DNA from: Nonomuraea basaltis
GTDB lineage: Bacteria; Actinomycetota; Actinomycetes; Streptosporangiales; Streptosporangiaceae
Length of the DNA stretch: 34,853 bases
Direction of reading: 5' to 3'
Assembly (NCBI RefSeq): GCF_005893125.1
Contig: NZ_VCJS01000130.1
Coordinates: 1 to 34,853, forward strand
Positions within the stretch are counted from its first letter, which is position 1; the number at the start of each line of letters is the position of its first letter. Positions 7,197 to 14,593 of the stretch are shown here, one piece after another. A program made the position numbers and the translations under genes. Under the pieces are notes generated by a model. The model worked only from the letters and a program-made list of their open reading frames with translations, was not told the DNA's origin and made no database searches.

Positions 7197-8228
7197 TCAG
7201 CGGAAGTCGGCGGTACGGAATACGGCCATCATGTCTTTGGGCCTGGCCCCGGGGTAGAAGGACGCCTCGGCGCCGACCCAGCCGCGAAAGGCTCCCTTGT
7301 CGTCGATGATCTGCAGCAGCGGTTTGATGTGTGAGTTGCCCGAGTAGCAGAACTGCTTGCTCTCCATGGCCAAGCACGTGCACCAGTGCCACAGGGTGTC
7401 GCGGCGATCGTGGTTGGAGACCTTGACGAGGTAGTACTGGATGGAGCTGACGTTCTTGCGGGTGCCGCCGCCGACGGTGGGACAGCCGCCGGACTTCTGG
7501 CACGCGCCCGGGGACGACGGCTGCAGGTAGGTCAGGCACCAGGTCGTGGTGGCGCAGGAGCGGAAGGAGGACTGCTTGAAGACCTGGCCGTCCGACTTCA
7601 CGATGCGATGGCCCGACCAGGAGACCAGGTCCTGTTTGAGCGTTCCGGCGAAGGCTCGCACGGAGCTCATCGCGCGGCGAGTGGTGAACGGGGCGTTGCT
7701 TCCGTAGCCGTATCCGTGGGTGGCCAGGGTGCTGTCCGCGAACTGCAGCTGGGCGAGCTTGCCGTCAGGCGACAGCCGCACGTGCCACTTCTCGGTCCAG
7801 GTCTGGGCGATCTTCCATCTGATGCTCACCACGTTGCCGGCCGTTGTGTAGGTTCCAGTGCGGGATTCGTCCGGGGCGCCTGTGAAACCGGAGGCAGTCA
7901 GTACGTTGCAGGCGCGTACGCGTGAGCTGGAGCTGCCTGCCTTGGTTGAGCAGCTGGAATCCGGGACGACACCGGTGGCCTGTCTGCCCTCGGGGTTGCG
8001 CTGCCACCAGAGGTAGGTGTTCGCGCTGACAGTGCCGTTGGCCTTGAACTGGTATGTACCCAGACGCACCCAGTTCTGAGTGGACGCGGCGCGCAGGAAG
8101 CCCTGTGTGATCACAAAGTTCGCCTTTCCACCAGGCAAGGGCGACCGGGATGGTGCCGCGCTGGCCGAACTGGCCCCAGTGGCCAACAGGATGAGCGTCG
8201 CGAGCATGGCGGTGAGAACCGCGCGCAC
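7197..8228 (-). CDS. Secreted cysteine-rich protein of unknown function
   Basis: This 343-residue protein starts at a GTG preceded by a strong GAGGAGG site. It has a clear Sec signal peptide: MRAV, a hydrophobic run (about 5-20), then ATGASSASAA, with likely cleavage around residue 25. The mature part is rich in Ser, Thr, Gly, Trp and Tyr and holds nine cysteines (including SSC, RAC, RSC with TWC, GAC with GGC, WHWCTC and QFC), so disulfides are likely. There is no membrane anchor or lipobox. I do not recognise a family or catalytic motif; the alternating beta-rich composition suggests a secreted beta-sandwich protein. It converges on the upstream operon across about 170 bp and appears to stand alone. 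Confidence 0.75.
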   Translation of the reverse strand: MRAVLTAMLATLILLATGASSASAAPSRSPLPGGKANFVITQGFLRAASTQNWVRLGTYQFKANGTVSANTYLWWQRNPEGRQATGVVPDSSCSTKAGSSSSRVRACNVLTASGFTGAPDESRTGTYTTAGNVVSIRWKIAQTWTEKWHVRLSPDGKLAQLQFADSTLATHGYGYGSNAPFTTRRAMSSVRAFAGTLKQDLVSWSGHRIVKSDGQVFKQSSFRSCATTTWCLTYLQPSSPGACQKSGGCPTVGGGTRKNVSSIQYYLVKVSNHDRRDTLWHWCTCLAMESKQFCYSGNSHIKPLLQIIDDKGAFRGWVGAEASFYPGARPKDMMAVFRTADFR

Positions 8229-8426
8229 AGAGAACCTCCTCGATTACGGTCTCCGCCGATTCTTTCCCAAGAGTCCCTTCGACATCTGCCCGTTTGGCAT
8301 ACGTTCACAGTCGTTCTTCACGATGAGCGGGCCGCCTGGCAGGCGCTGGCGGCGGCGCGGGCCGGGACGTGGAGCTGATCGCCGATCACAGACGACTCCC
8401 TTCGATCGGCACCCGTGGCTCGTCGA

Positions 8427-8640
8427 TCAGTCAGATGTCTCGGCCGGCTCGGAGTCGTCGGCCGGCGCGTACTGCTGGATTTCGTGGGTGGTGGCGGCCC
8501 AGCTGGCCAGCAGGTTCAGGCCTCCTGCGAGGGTGACCCGGGCTCGGCGGTGTAGGTGAGGAGGAACTGGCGTCGGCGCCCAGCGGGAAGGTCTCGAACG
8601 GCAGGGCGGCGCGCAGGCTGGGGGGCGAACCCGTCAGGCC
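8427..8640 (-). pseudogene. Remnant of an XRE/MmyB-type regulator C-terminus
   Basis: On the minus strand, three overlapping frames together read LRAALPFETFPLGAD, then QFLLTYTAEPGSPSQEA, then LNLLASWAATTHEIQQYAP, ending at a TGA (8427-8429). This is the end of the ligand-binding domain of MmyB-like HTH regulators (the YTAEPGSPS..AL.LLASWAAT pattern). Two single-base deletions, near 8568 and near 8522, break the frame, and nothing of the N-terminal HTH is present. The rest of the 8229-8854 gap shows no other gene. The divergent sides hold the promoter of the secreted protein and a weak promoter for the GNAT. Confidence 0.6.
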
Positions 8641-8803
8641 CCATGCCGATTTTGTGTACTTATGCTCTTTGTGCATTCGTGCGCAGAAGGCCGGAGGGAG
8701 TCTCCCTAACGTCAGCGGTACCGGACAACAGAAGCGAGGAGATCCCCTTCGACATCGTGCGATCAATCCTGGCGCCCCGTCCGGGGCGCGCTCGCCCAGG
8801 CCG

Positions 8804-8833
8804 TTGACACACTCGCCCGTCCATCTCCACAGT
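8804..8833 (+). promoter_or_regulatory. Possible sigma-70-type promoter for the GNAT gene
   Basis: A perfect -35 box TTGACA (8804-8809) is followed after 18 bp by a weak -10, CACAGT (8828-8833), 21 bp before the GNAT start codon. A 7-bp GC hairpin (8772-8789, arms GCGCCCC/GGGGCGC) sits just upstream and could insulate it. The weak -10 keeps confidence low. Confidence 0.3.
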
Positions 8834-8854
8834 CCCGGAAGACGGGGTGCTCGT

Positions 8855-9352
8855 ATGCGTTCCGATGTCACGTTGCGGCGACTCGATGAGAGCCTGTTGC
8901 GTGGACTGCTTGATGCCGCAGTCGCCGACGCGGACCCGCTTGAGGTGATGCCTCCAGTAGAGGGACCCGCGGGATGGACGGCTGAACGACGGGAGACGTT
9001 CGTGCGGTTCCACCGGTCCAGGTCGCTGTCGGCCAAGCCCGTGCAGGCCACCTATGCCATCCTCGTGAAGGAGAAAGTGGTCGGGGCCGCTCGGCTCTTT
9101 CCGCTCACGGACGCCGGACGTGCGGTCGAAGCCGGCGTCTGGATCGGACGCACACACCGCGGCAGCGGAGTCGGCGGTGCCGTTCTCAGGCAGCTCCTCG
9201 ACCTCGCCCGCGCCGGCGGTGCCCAGCGCCTGGTCGCCAGCACCACCGCCGGCAATACGGCCGCTCAGCGACTGCTCGCCACGCTGGGGGCCAGCCTCAC
9301 CTGGGACGGCGACGCGGTCACGGCCCGGCTGAACCTCCTCGACGTCGACTAA
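8855..9352 (+). CDS. GNAT-family N-acetyltransferase
   Basis: This 165-residue GNAT-fold protein probably transfers an acyl group from acyl-CoA to an amine or protein N-terminus (RimJ/RimL-like). The acetyl-CoA-binding core is visible: beta strand 4 GVWIG (about 94-98), then the pyrophosphate loop RTHRGSGVGGAVLRQLLDLA (R-x-x-G-x-G), and the late motif ASTTAGNTAAQRLLATLGA (about 130-148), where the Asn is characteristic of this subgroup. The ATG at 8855 begins the conserved MRSDVTLRRLDES. Upstream in-frame codons are low-complexity and not part of the family. It stands alone between the regulator remnant and the RidA gene. The substrate is unknown. Confidence 0.85.
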   Translation: MRSDVTLRRLDESLLRGLLDAAVADADPLEVMPPVEGPAGWTAERRETFVRFHRSRSLSAKPVQATYAILVKEKVVGAARLFPLTDAGRAVEAGVWIGRTHRGSGVGGAVLRQLLDLARAGGAQRLVASTTAGNTAAQRLLATLGASLTWDGDAVTARLNLLDVD

Positions 9353-9486
9353 CGGCCAAGAGAGCGAGCTTCGGGCCGGGACGGAGAAGACCGCCTTCAT
9401 CATTGCCCTGAACTGTGCCCAACTGCCAGCCCGGCGGCGCGCTCCATCGGAGTTGAGCAGAAAACTTCCAGACAGGAGCCCATTCG

Positions 9487-9867
9487 ATGCCCCGAGAAGT
9501 CATCTCCACGCCCGAGGCGCCGGAGTACCCCAGCTACAGCCAGGCGGTGAAGGTGAGCAACACGATCTACGTTGCCGGAACAGTCGGAGTCGATGTGGTG
9601 ACCGGCAAGCTGGCAGGGCCCACGATCCAGGAGCAGACCCGCCAGTCGTTGCTCAACTGCCAGGCCATCCTGCGCGCCGGTGGCGCCGAGCTGAGCGACG
9701 CCGTCATGGTCCACACCTTGCTCCTGCGACCCGAAGACGCCGACGGCGTCAACGAGGTCTTCGACGAGTTCTTCCCGGACGTGCGGCCGCCGCGCTGCGT
9801 GAGCAAGCTGGGTGTCGACCGGCCGGGGATTCTGGTATCGATCGCCATGGTGGTCGCCACAGACTGA
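9487..9867 (+). CDS. RidA family (YjgF/YER057c/UK114) protein
   Basis: This 126-residue single-domain RidA-fold protein probably hydrolyses reactive enamine/imine intermediates or acts on a related small molecule. Family blocks are present in order: PSYSQAVKVSNTIYVAGTVGVD (about 14-35), TRQSLLNCQAILRAGGAELSDAVM (about 51-74) and the RPPRCVSKLG segment (about 99-108), whose Arg matches the catalytic arginine position. The acidic residue usual in the last strand (IEIEAIA in E. coli RidA) is Ser here (LVSIAMV), so it may belong to a Rid subgroup without imine deaminase activity. Start ATG at 9487 has AGGAG seven bases upstream. A strong hairpin follows the stop. Confidence 0.9.
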   Translation: MPREVISTPEAPEYPSYSQAVKVSNTIYVAGTVGVDVVTGKLAGPTIQEQTRQSLLNCQAILRAGGAELSDAVMVHTLLLRPEDADGVNEVFDEFFPDVRPPRCVSKLGVDRPGILVSIAMVVATD

Positions 9868-9873
9868 TCACCG

Positions 9874-9910
9874 GGCCCGGCCCGGCTTTCCGGCTCCGCC
9901 GGACCGGGCC
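9874..9910 (+). terminator. GC hairpin after the RidA gene
   Basis: Starting 7 bp after the stop codon, GGCCCGG (9874-9880) pairs with CCGGGCC (9904-9910), and inside it CCGGC pairs with GCCGG across one C/A mismatch: 12 paired bases and an 11-nt loop. There is no U-tract, as is common for actinobacterial terminators. Confidence 0.6.
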
Positions 9911-10185
9911 AAGACGCAGGGAGTCCCAGGACGGTCAGCTACGAACTCGTCGAGCCGGAGCTCGGTCACGTGACCGGCTCGGGGGAGTCCGCCACGAACC
10001 CGCACACCGCACGGGCTGGAACGCATCGCCTGGCCCATCGCGCTCACCGGCCTCACCCTGGCCATGGTCTCGGTCCTGGGCAACCCTGCCGGCACACCAG
10101 GACCCCCCGGCGCACACCGATGGATAGGCGCCGGCCCCCGGGCCTCGGCAGAACCCGACTCCGGGATGAGCCCCCGGCCGGATGA
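9911..10185 (+). other. Gap with possible decayed membrane ORF
   Basis: No intact gene is seen between the RidA terminator and the monooxygenase stop. On the plus strand, SYELVEPELGHVTGSG in one frame and ERIAWPIALTGLTLAMVSVLG (a membrane-helix-like stretch, about 10019-10080) in another read as pieces of one short membrane protein joined by a frameshift. Neither has a convincing start, so this is at best a relic. Confidence 0.25.
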
Positions 10186-11565
10186 TCAGCCGGCTCGGTC
10201 CATGTCCGTCGGCACCGCCTCGGGACTGCCGATATAGGCGAGGTGGCCGTCCGGGCGGACAAGGTAGGCAAGGCGGCCCGCCGCCGGATGAGCGTGGGTC
10301 TCGAAGGGTGCGTCGACGTGGGTGCCGGGCGAGACCACCAGGTGATAATGCAGGTCGGCCGGGGCCATGCCGGCAGGTGCCCGATCTCCCGGCCGGAGCG
10401 CGCCGTGCGCGGAGCCGCCGACGGCGGGGCTGCCCCGGTAGCTGATCCAGGTCTGCGAGAACATCCTGGCGACCGCCTCACGCACCGGCGGCAGGTGGCT
10501 GAGCGGCCCGATCAGCCGACTGGCCACGTGCGCTCGCAGCCAGGCGGCGACCGGGTGCCCGGTGGCCTCCAGCGCGAAGCCGCGGTCGGCGCCGTTGAGC
10601 ACCTTCCTGGCCACCGGCATGCGCTCGGCCTCATAGGAGTCAAGCAGCCGTTCACCGGCCTCGCCCCTGGCGACCATCGCGAGCTTCCAGCCGAGGTTGA
10701 AGGCGTCGCCGATGCCGAGGTTCATTCCCTGGCCGCCGGCCGGGCTGTGGATGTGCGCGGCGTCGCCGACCAGGAAGGTGTCGCCGGCTCTGAACTGCTC
10801 GGCCATCCGGCTGTGCACCCGGAACAGGGCCGTCCAATCCGCGCTGTTCAGCCTGGTGCGAACCGCGAAGAACGTTTCGAACCAGCGTTGCAGTCGCTCC
10901 AGGCTCACCGCCGCGTACGGATCGTGCGAAACTGCGCCGTCCGGGCTCGGCTCGGCCATGTCCGGTGGGAGCGCGCCGAACAGCCGGTAGCGATCTTGGC
11001 CCAGCGGCAGCATGCCGACGAAGCCGCCCCGGGTCAGGTTGAGCCTGAGTCTGCCGGGCGGGAGCCCGGCGTCCACGTGCACGTCGGCCAGCAGGCCGGT
11101 CTGCTCGTAGGTCCGCCCGGCGAAGCCGATCCCCAGCGCGCGCCGCACCCGGCTGCTCGCCCCGTCGGCGCCCACGACCCAGCGGGCACCACCGAACGTC
11201 GTCAACGTGGTGTTCCACTCGACGGCGTGGCCGCGTTCCTCCAGGCCCTCGACCAACAGCCGTTCGGTGTCGTCCTGGCCCAGCGCGACCGGCCCTCCGT
11301 CCCTTCCTGCCAGGGGCACCTCGGCCGCCCGACGGCCGTTCTCGTACAGCTCGGCGTGCGTGATCGGCAGGCCGCGCCGGCGCGCCCGGTCGCCCAGGCC
11401 CAGCCGGTCGAGCAGCTCCAAGGTCCTGACATGGACGATGGCCGCGCGCGACTGGCCGACCGGCCCGGGCTTGGCGTCCACGATCCGGAACGGCACGCCG
11501 TACGCGGCGAGCACGTTGGCGAGGGTCAGTCCGCTCGGGCCCGCGCCCACGATGAGGATGTCCAC
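10186..11565 (-). CDS. FAD-dependent aromatic hydroxylase-type monooxygenase
   Basis: This 459-residue class A flavoprotein monooxygenase resembles the PheA/TfdB and polyketide-hydroxylase group. The N-terminal dinucleotide fold is MDILIVGAGPSGLTLAN (GxGxxG at 8-13), with a conserved Arg in QSRAAIVHVRTLE. The middle motif VVGADGASSRVRRALG (the DG motif) contacts FAD and NADPH, and GDTFLVGDAAHIHSPAGGQGMNLGIGDAFNLGWKL closes the FAD site in the C-terminal half. It should hydroxylate an aromatic or polyketide-like compound using NAD(P)H and O2. The start is a GTG with no ribosome site: the 27 bp back to the TetR stop are filled by a palindrome. A leaderless message or read-through from tetR is likely, with control by the adjacent TetR. 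Confidence 0.9.
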   Translation of the reverse strand: MDILIVGAGPSGLTLANVLAAYGVPFRIVDAKPGPVGQSRAAIVHVRTLELLDRLGLGDRARRRGLPITHAELYENGRRAAEVPLAGRDGGPVALGQDDTERLLVEGLEERGHAVEWNTTLTTFGGARWVVGADGASSRVRRALGIGFAGRTYEQTGLLADVHVDAGLPPGRLRLNLTRGGFVGMLPLGQDRYRLFGALPPDMAEPSPDGAVSHDPYAAVSLERLQRWFETFFAVRTRLNSADWTALFRVHSRMAEQFRAGDTFLVGDAAHIHSPAGGQGMNLGIGDAFNLGWKLAMVARGEAGERLLDSYEAERMPVARKVLNGADRGFALEATGHPVAAWLRAHVASRLIGPLSHLPPVREAVARMFSQTWISYRGSPAVGGSAHGALRPGDRAPAGMAPADLHYHLVVSPGTHVDAPFETHAHPAAGRLAYLVRPDGHLAYIGSPEAVPTDMDRAG

Positions 11566-11594
11566 GAATAGTACGGTACTGGACCGTACTATTC
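11566..11594. promoter_or_regulatory. 29-bp operator palindrome between tetR-type gene and monooxygenase
   Basis: GAATAGTACGGT (11566-11577) and ACCGTACTATTC (11583-11594) are exact 12-bp inverted repeats around a 5-bp centre. The palindrome fills the whole gap, overlapping the TetR stop and ending one base before the monooxygenase GTG. It is the expected type of site for the adjacent TetR protein. It contains TACTAT, a -10-like hexamer, two bases before the GTG on the minus strand. Confidence 0.75.
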
Positions 11595-12159
11595 AGAGCA
11601 ACGGCAGCATCACTTGATCGACGATCCTGCGGGCCAGCTCCCTGTCCACGGGCTCCCTGCTGACCAATGCCTTGAAGAACAGGATCGCCGGCCCCGCCTG
11701 CCACACCAGCTCGACGTCGGCCTCCTCCGACACCTCGCCCCGCGCCCTGGCCCGCTCGAACACCGCCAGCACCGACCGGCGCCGCGCGCCGATGTAGTGC
11801 TCCTCCATGGCCGCCGCCAGGTCGGCGTTGCGCCCCAGCTCACCGAGGAGCCCCACGATCACGTCGCCGAGCTCGGCCAGCTCGTCCAGCAGCAGGTCCA
11901 TGAGCGCGAGCAGGTCACCGCGCACGCTGCCGGTGTCCGGGTCGCCGGGCCCCCGGGAAACGGCATTCACGAACGCGGCCACCACCAGCTCGGCCTTCGA
12001 CGGCCAGCGCCGATAGACGGTCTGCTTGCTCGCCCGCGCACGCGCCACCACCGCGTCGACCGTCAACCGGTCATATCCCGTCTCCCGCAACACCTCCAGG
12101 ACCGCTCCCAACAACTCCGCCTCACGCGCGGCTCCACCCCTGAACGGCATCACAGACAT
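11593..12159 (-). CDS. TetR-family transcriptional regulator
   Basis: This TetR protein is 188 residues from the ATG at 12159 (12150 and 12201 are alternatives; none has a clear ribosome site). The N-terminal HTH is intact: LGAVLEVLRETGYDRLTVDAVVARARASKQTVYRRWPSKAELV (about 17-59), including the KQTVYRRWPSKAEL recognition segment. The C-terminal ligand domain ends in VDQVMLPLL, the pattern of the TetR_C_11/C_16-type domains. It lies directly upstream of the FAD monooxygenase on the same strand, and the 29-bp palindrome in between is its probable operator, so it likely represses the monooxygenase until an aromatic ligand binds. Confidence 0.9.
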   Translation of the reverse strand: MSVMPFRGGAAREAELLGAVLEVLRETGYDRLTVDAVVARARASKQTVYRRWPSKAELVVAAFVNAVSRGPGDPDTGSVRGDLLALMDLLLDELAELGDVIVGLLGELGRNADLAAAMEEHYIGARRRSVLAVFERARARGEVSEEADVELVWQAGPAILFFKALVSREPVDRELARRIVDQVMLPLL

Positions 12160-12268
12160 GCGCTCACAGTACGAGGAGACAGCGACGCCGCCGGCCGCCA
12201 CCCTTCGGCGGGAAGCTGGAACGTGCGGTCCGTCGGCGTACTCTGATCCGAACGCGTCCCGGATCGTC

Positions 12269-12292
12269 TTCGACGTCTCCGGAGACGTCGAA
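12269..12292. repeat. 24-bp perfect palindrome
   Basis: TTCGACGTCTCC followed directly by its exact complement GGAGACGTCGAA, with an A-run after it on the plus strand. It lies in the 211-bp gap between the NmrA-type stop (12371) and the TetR start. As a minus-strand terminator it lacks a trailing U-tract, and with no loop it is better explained as a protein-binding site upstream of the TetR gene. Confidence 0.55.
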
Positions 12293-12370
12293 AAACGGCG
12301 AGGTTCTCGTCAGGCTGGTTCAAGGCGGCGACCTAGTCTGATCCGGCGAACCGGTCAGCCAGAAGGAGAT

Positions 12371-13243
12371 CTAGCCCGCGAGGACTCTGTCCCAGTCCAC
12401 CGTCTTGGCCCACTCGGCGTAGCTGTGCCAGTGCACGGCGGGATACCTGGCATGCAGAGTCTCGATGTCAAGGAAATCGGTGTTGTTCTCGAAGCTCTCG
12501 AACATCGTGGCCACCTCCTCCCCGGCCCACTGCCGCACCATGTCCAGCGGCAGCTGCTGGTAGGGGATCTCCCGGCCGAGCACCTCGCTCAGAATCCGGG
12601 CCGCCTCCTGTCCAGTGACGCGATCGGACGCGATGTCGATCCGCTCGCCGACGAGCTCGTCGGGGTTCTCAACGGCATGTACGGCCATGCCGGCAATGTC
12701 CAGGACGCTCACCTGGTCGAGCGGCTTGCCGGGAGTCAGCGGGTTGGCGAGTACGCCGTCGCCGAGCTGGCTGAAGCCGAGGTTGAGCACGTTCTCCATG
12801 AAGTACACCGGGCCGAGGACCGTCGCGCGCACCGGCCGCTCGCGTAAATACGCCTCGATGAGCTGCTTGCTGTCGGCGTGGTCGACGTTGGTGGCCTCCA
12901 GCCGGTCGCCGCCCCGCACAGAGGAGTACACCAGGTGGACGTCGAGGCGAGCGGCGGTGTCGACGAGCAGACGTCCCTGCGCGACCTCCTCGTCCTTGCC
13001 GCCCTCGCCGAACGGAACCGAGAGGCCAAAGACCGCGTCGGCGCCCGTGCAGGCCCGCTGGAGCGCGCCGGGATCGGCGAGGTCGCCGGTGGCGAGCCGC
13101 GCTCCCTGGGCCAGCAGCGCCTTCGCGGCGGGCGACTCGCCCGAGCGCACGTACGCCACCACCTCGTGACCGCGCTGCAGAAGCAGGTCGGCGACCGCGC
13201 CGCCCTGCCTGCCGGTGGCGCCAATGACGACGACTTTGGTCAT
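12371..13243 (-). CDS. NmrA-family NAD(P)-binding protein
   Basis: This 290-residue atypical short-chain dehydrogenase of the NmrA/HSCARG group begins MTKVVVIGATGRQGGAVADLL, with the GATGxxGG nucleotide-binding motif at residues 8-14. Further family features are a VYSSVRGGDRL segment where the SDR Ser would lie, LGPVYFMENVLN (about 143-154) and a C-terminal substrate cap. These proteins bind NAD(P)H and act as redox sensors or quinone/azo reductases. The start at 13243 is chosen by its GGAGA ribosome site; the open frame continues upstream without family similarity. A SoxR-box promoter (13338-13368) directs transcription with a leader of roughly 90 nt, so expression probably follows redox-cycling compounds. 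Confidence 0.9.
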   Translation of the reverse strand: MTKVVVIGATGRQGGAVADLLLQRGHEVVAYVRSGESPAAKALLAQGARLATGDLADPGALQRACTGADAVFGLSVPFGEGGKDEEVAQGRLLVDTAARLDVHLVYSSVRGGDRLEATNVDHADSKQLIEAYLRERPVRATVLGPVYFMENVLNLGFSQLGDGVLANPLTPGKPLDQVSVLDIAGMAVHAVENPDELVGERIDIASDRVTGQEAARILSEVLGREIPYQQLPLDMVRQWAGEEVATMFESFENNTDFLDIETLHARYPAVHWHSYAEWAKTVDWDRVLAG

Positions 13244-13337
13244 GACAAACATCTCCATGGTTTGGGAGGGGATTCGATCCGGGACACGCGGGCGCGTTCC
13301 CGACCGGCCCATCCGGCCGCGCCGCCCGCCGTCAACG

Positions 13338-13368
13338 ATTCTGTGACCTCAACCACAATTGAGGTCAA
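13338..13368 (-). promoter_or_regulatory. SoxR box with 19-bp-spacer promoter
   Basis: Read on the minus strand: -35 TTGACC (13368-13363), a 19-bp spacer, and -10 CAGAAT (13343-13338). The spacer carries the inverted repeat TGACCTCAA/TTGAGGTCA with a 6-bp centre, whose core CCTCAA-N6-TTGAGG has the geometry of the E. coli soxS SoxR box. A 19-bp spacer is the hallmark of MerR/SoxR-activated promoters. It points at the NmrA-type gene. No soxR gene is in the window, so the activator would act from elsewhere. Confidence 0.8.
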
Positions 13369-13464
13369 GCGCCGGACAACCTGGACGTTGTCTCGAACAC
13401 CATCTGTCAGGCCGGCCCCCACCCGCCTGAGGACGAACATGCCGACCACCCGAACCATCCGCTG

Positions 13465-13605
13465 ATGCGCGTTGAGCGCGCCACCGCGCTTGCCATGCAG
13501 CGCGCCATGGCGGAGGTGCTGTACGCGTCCGGGTTGACCGTCCAGTTGCGTCCCGGAGAACGCGAGCGACCCCAGGCGCCATACGTCCTTGTGCCGCTCT
13601 CCTGA
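13465..13605 (+). CDS. Possible small ORF (46 aa), unknown
   Basis: ATG at 13465 to TGA at 13605 gives a 46-residue product beginning MRVERATALAMQRAMAEV and ending PYVLVPLS. Third positions are GC-rich like real genes here, and the same frame is open for at least another 90 bp upstream without a start codon, so it may be the tail of a longer broken gene. There is no ribosome site or recognised domain. It lies between the SoxR promoter and the DUF2637 gene. Confidence 0.3.
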   Translation: MRVERATALAMQRAMAEVLYASGLTVQLRPGERERPQAPYVLVPLS

Positions 13606-13660
13606 GACAGAAGTGATTGATGGTGCATAGTGGGACATTGGGCATGGCAACATTTCTGGA

Positions 13661-14467
13661 ATGAATGCGGTCAAGCAGGCGCCTCGGGGCGGGGATCGGC
13701 TCATCCGTGTGTCGATGACGATCGTGGTGCTGGCGGTCGCGGCGGTAGCGGCGTGGGTGTCGTACTGGCACGCGGTCGCGGTGATCGAGAGGTACGGTGC
13801 CGAGGACGAGCTATCGGCGCATCTGGTCCCGGCGACGGTGGACGGCATGATCTACGCCTCCTCCATGGTGCTGCTGTGGTGTGCCCGCTACCGCCTGGCG
13901 GTGCCCGCGCTGGCCCGCTGGGCGCTGGCCCTGGGAGTCGCCGCGACGCTGGCCGCGAACATCCTGCACGGGATCGAGCGGGGAGCCTTGGCCGCGGCGT
14001 TCGCAGCGTGGCCGGCGATCGCGTTGGTGATCTCCTACGAGCTGATCATGTGGGTAGTCCGCTCGGGTCGTGAGCTCGCCGACCGCGCGGACGACTCGGA
14101 CCTGCCGGAGCGAGCGCTCGCCGAGGCGGAACCCCCGAGCGTCGCCTCAGGCCAGGAGGCGCGGGTGCCGCAGGCGGGACCGGTGGTACAAGCCACGGCG
14201 CAGGTCGGCCAAGGCGAGCCGACGCAGGGACCGGGCGAGCGTCGGTCAGCGTTGGACGAGCCAGAACCGGCGGCCGAACCAGCAGGCCAAGACGCGCCGG
14301 CAGGTGAGGCCCGGGAGGACGACGACCGGCGAGCTCAGGTAGCGGCCCTGCTCGCGCAGGATCCGAACATGACCGGGACAGCGCTCGCCCGAGCGCTCGG
14401 GGTGCACGAGACCACCGGGCGCAAATACCGCCGCGAAGCACTCAATGGCAACGGCCGCTCTGGATAG
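13661..14467 (+). CDS. DUF2637 membrane protein with C-terminal HTH
   Basis: This 268-residue protein has four predicted helices: about 16-38 (SMTIVVLAVAAVAAWVSYWH), 56-75, 86-105 and 110-130 (AFAAWPAIALVISYELIMWV). The segment H-L-V-P-A-T-V-D-G-M-I-Y-A-S (about 49-62) is the signature of the DUF2637 family. A long Pro/Glu/Gln/Ala-rich linker (about 140-220) leads to an HTH-like end, QVAALLAQDPNMTGTALARALGVHETTGRKYRRE. DUF2637 genes are typical of actinobacterial integrative conjugative elements and plasmids, near Rep and FtsK/Tra genes, but no such partner is present here. Function is unproven; a role in element maintenance or spread is a guess from context. Confidence 0.85.
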   Translation: MNAVKQAPRGGDRLIRVSMTIVVLAVAAVAAWVSYWHAVAVIERYGAEDELSAHLVPATVDGMIYASSMVLLWCARYRLAVPALARWALALGVAATLAANILHGIERGALAAAFAAWPAIALVISYELIMWVVRSGRELADRADDSDLPERALAEAEPPSVASGQEARVPQAGPVVQATAQVGQGEPTQGPGERRSALDEPEPAAEPAGQDAPAGEAREDDDRRAQVAALLAQDPNMTGTALARALGVHETTGRKYRREALNGNGRSG

Positions 14468-14593
14468 CGCCAGACCGGGCCCAGCGGGGGCCAGGGCGTC
14501 GAGCGACCATCGGCGACAGCGGGTGCCCCGCCCGAACCACAGGGCTCCTGAGCCCGTGCCCGGGGAGCAGGTCTGCCTGAGAGGGAAGCGGGC

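Noticed and set aside
8316..8378. Short plus-strand piece reading VVLHDERAAWQALAAARAG and then a stop
   Set aside because: Protein-like but too short and without start or recognisable family; it may be another fragment or chance.
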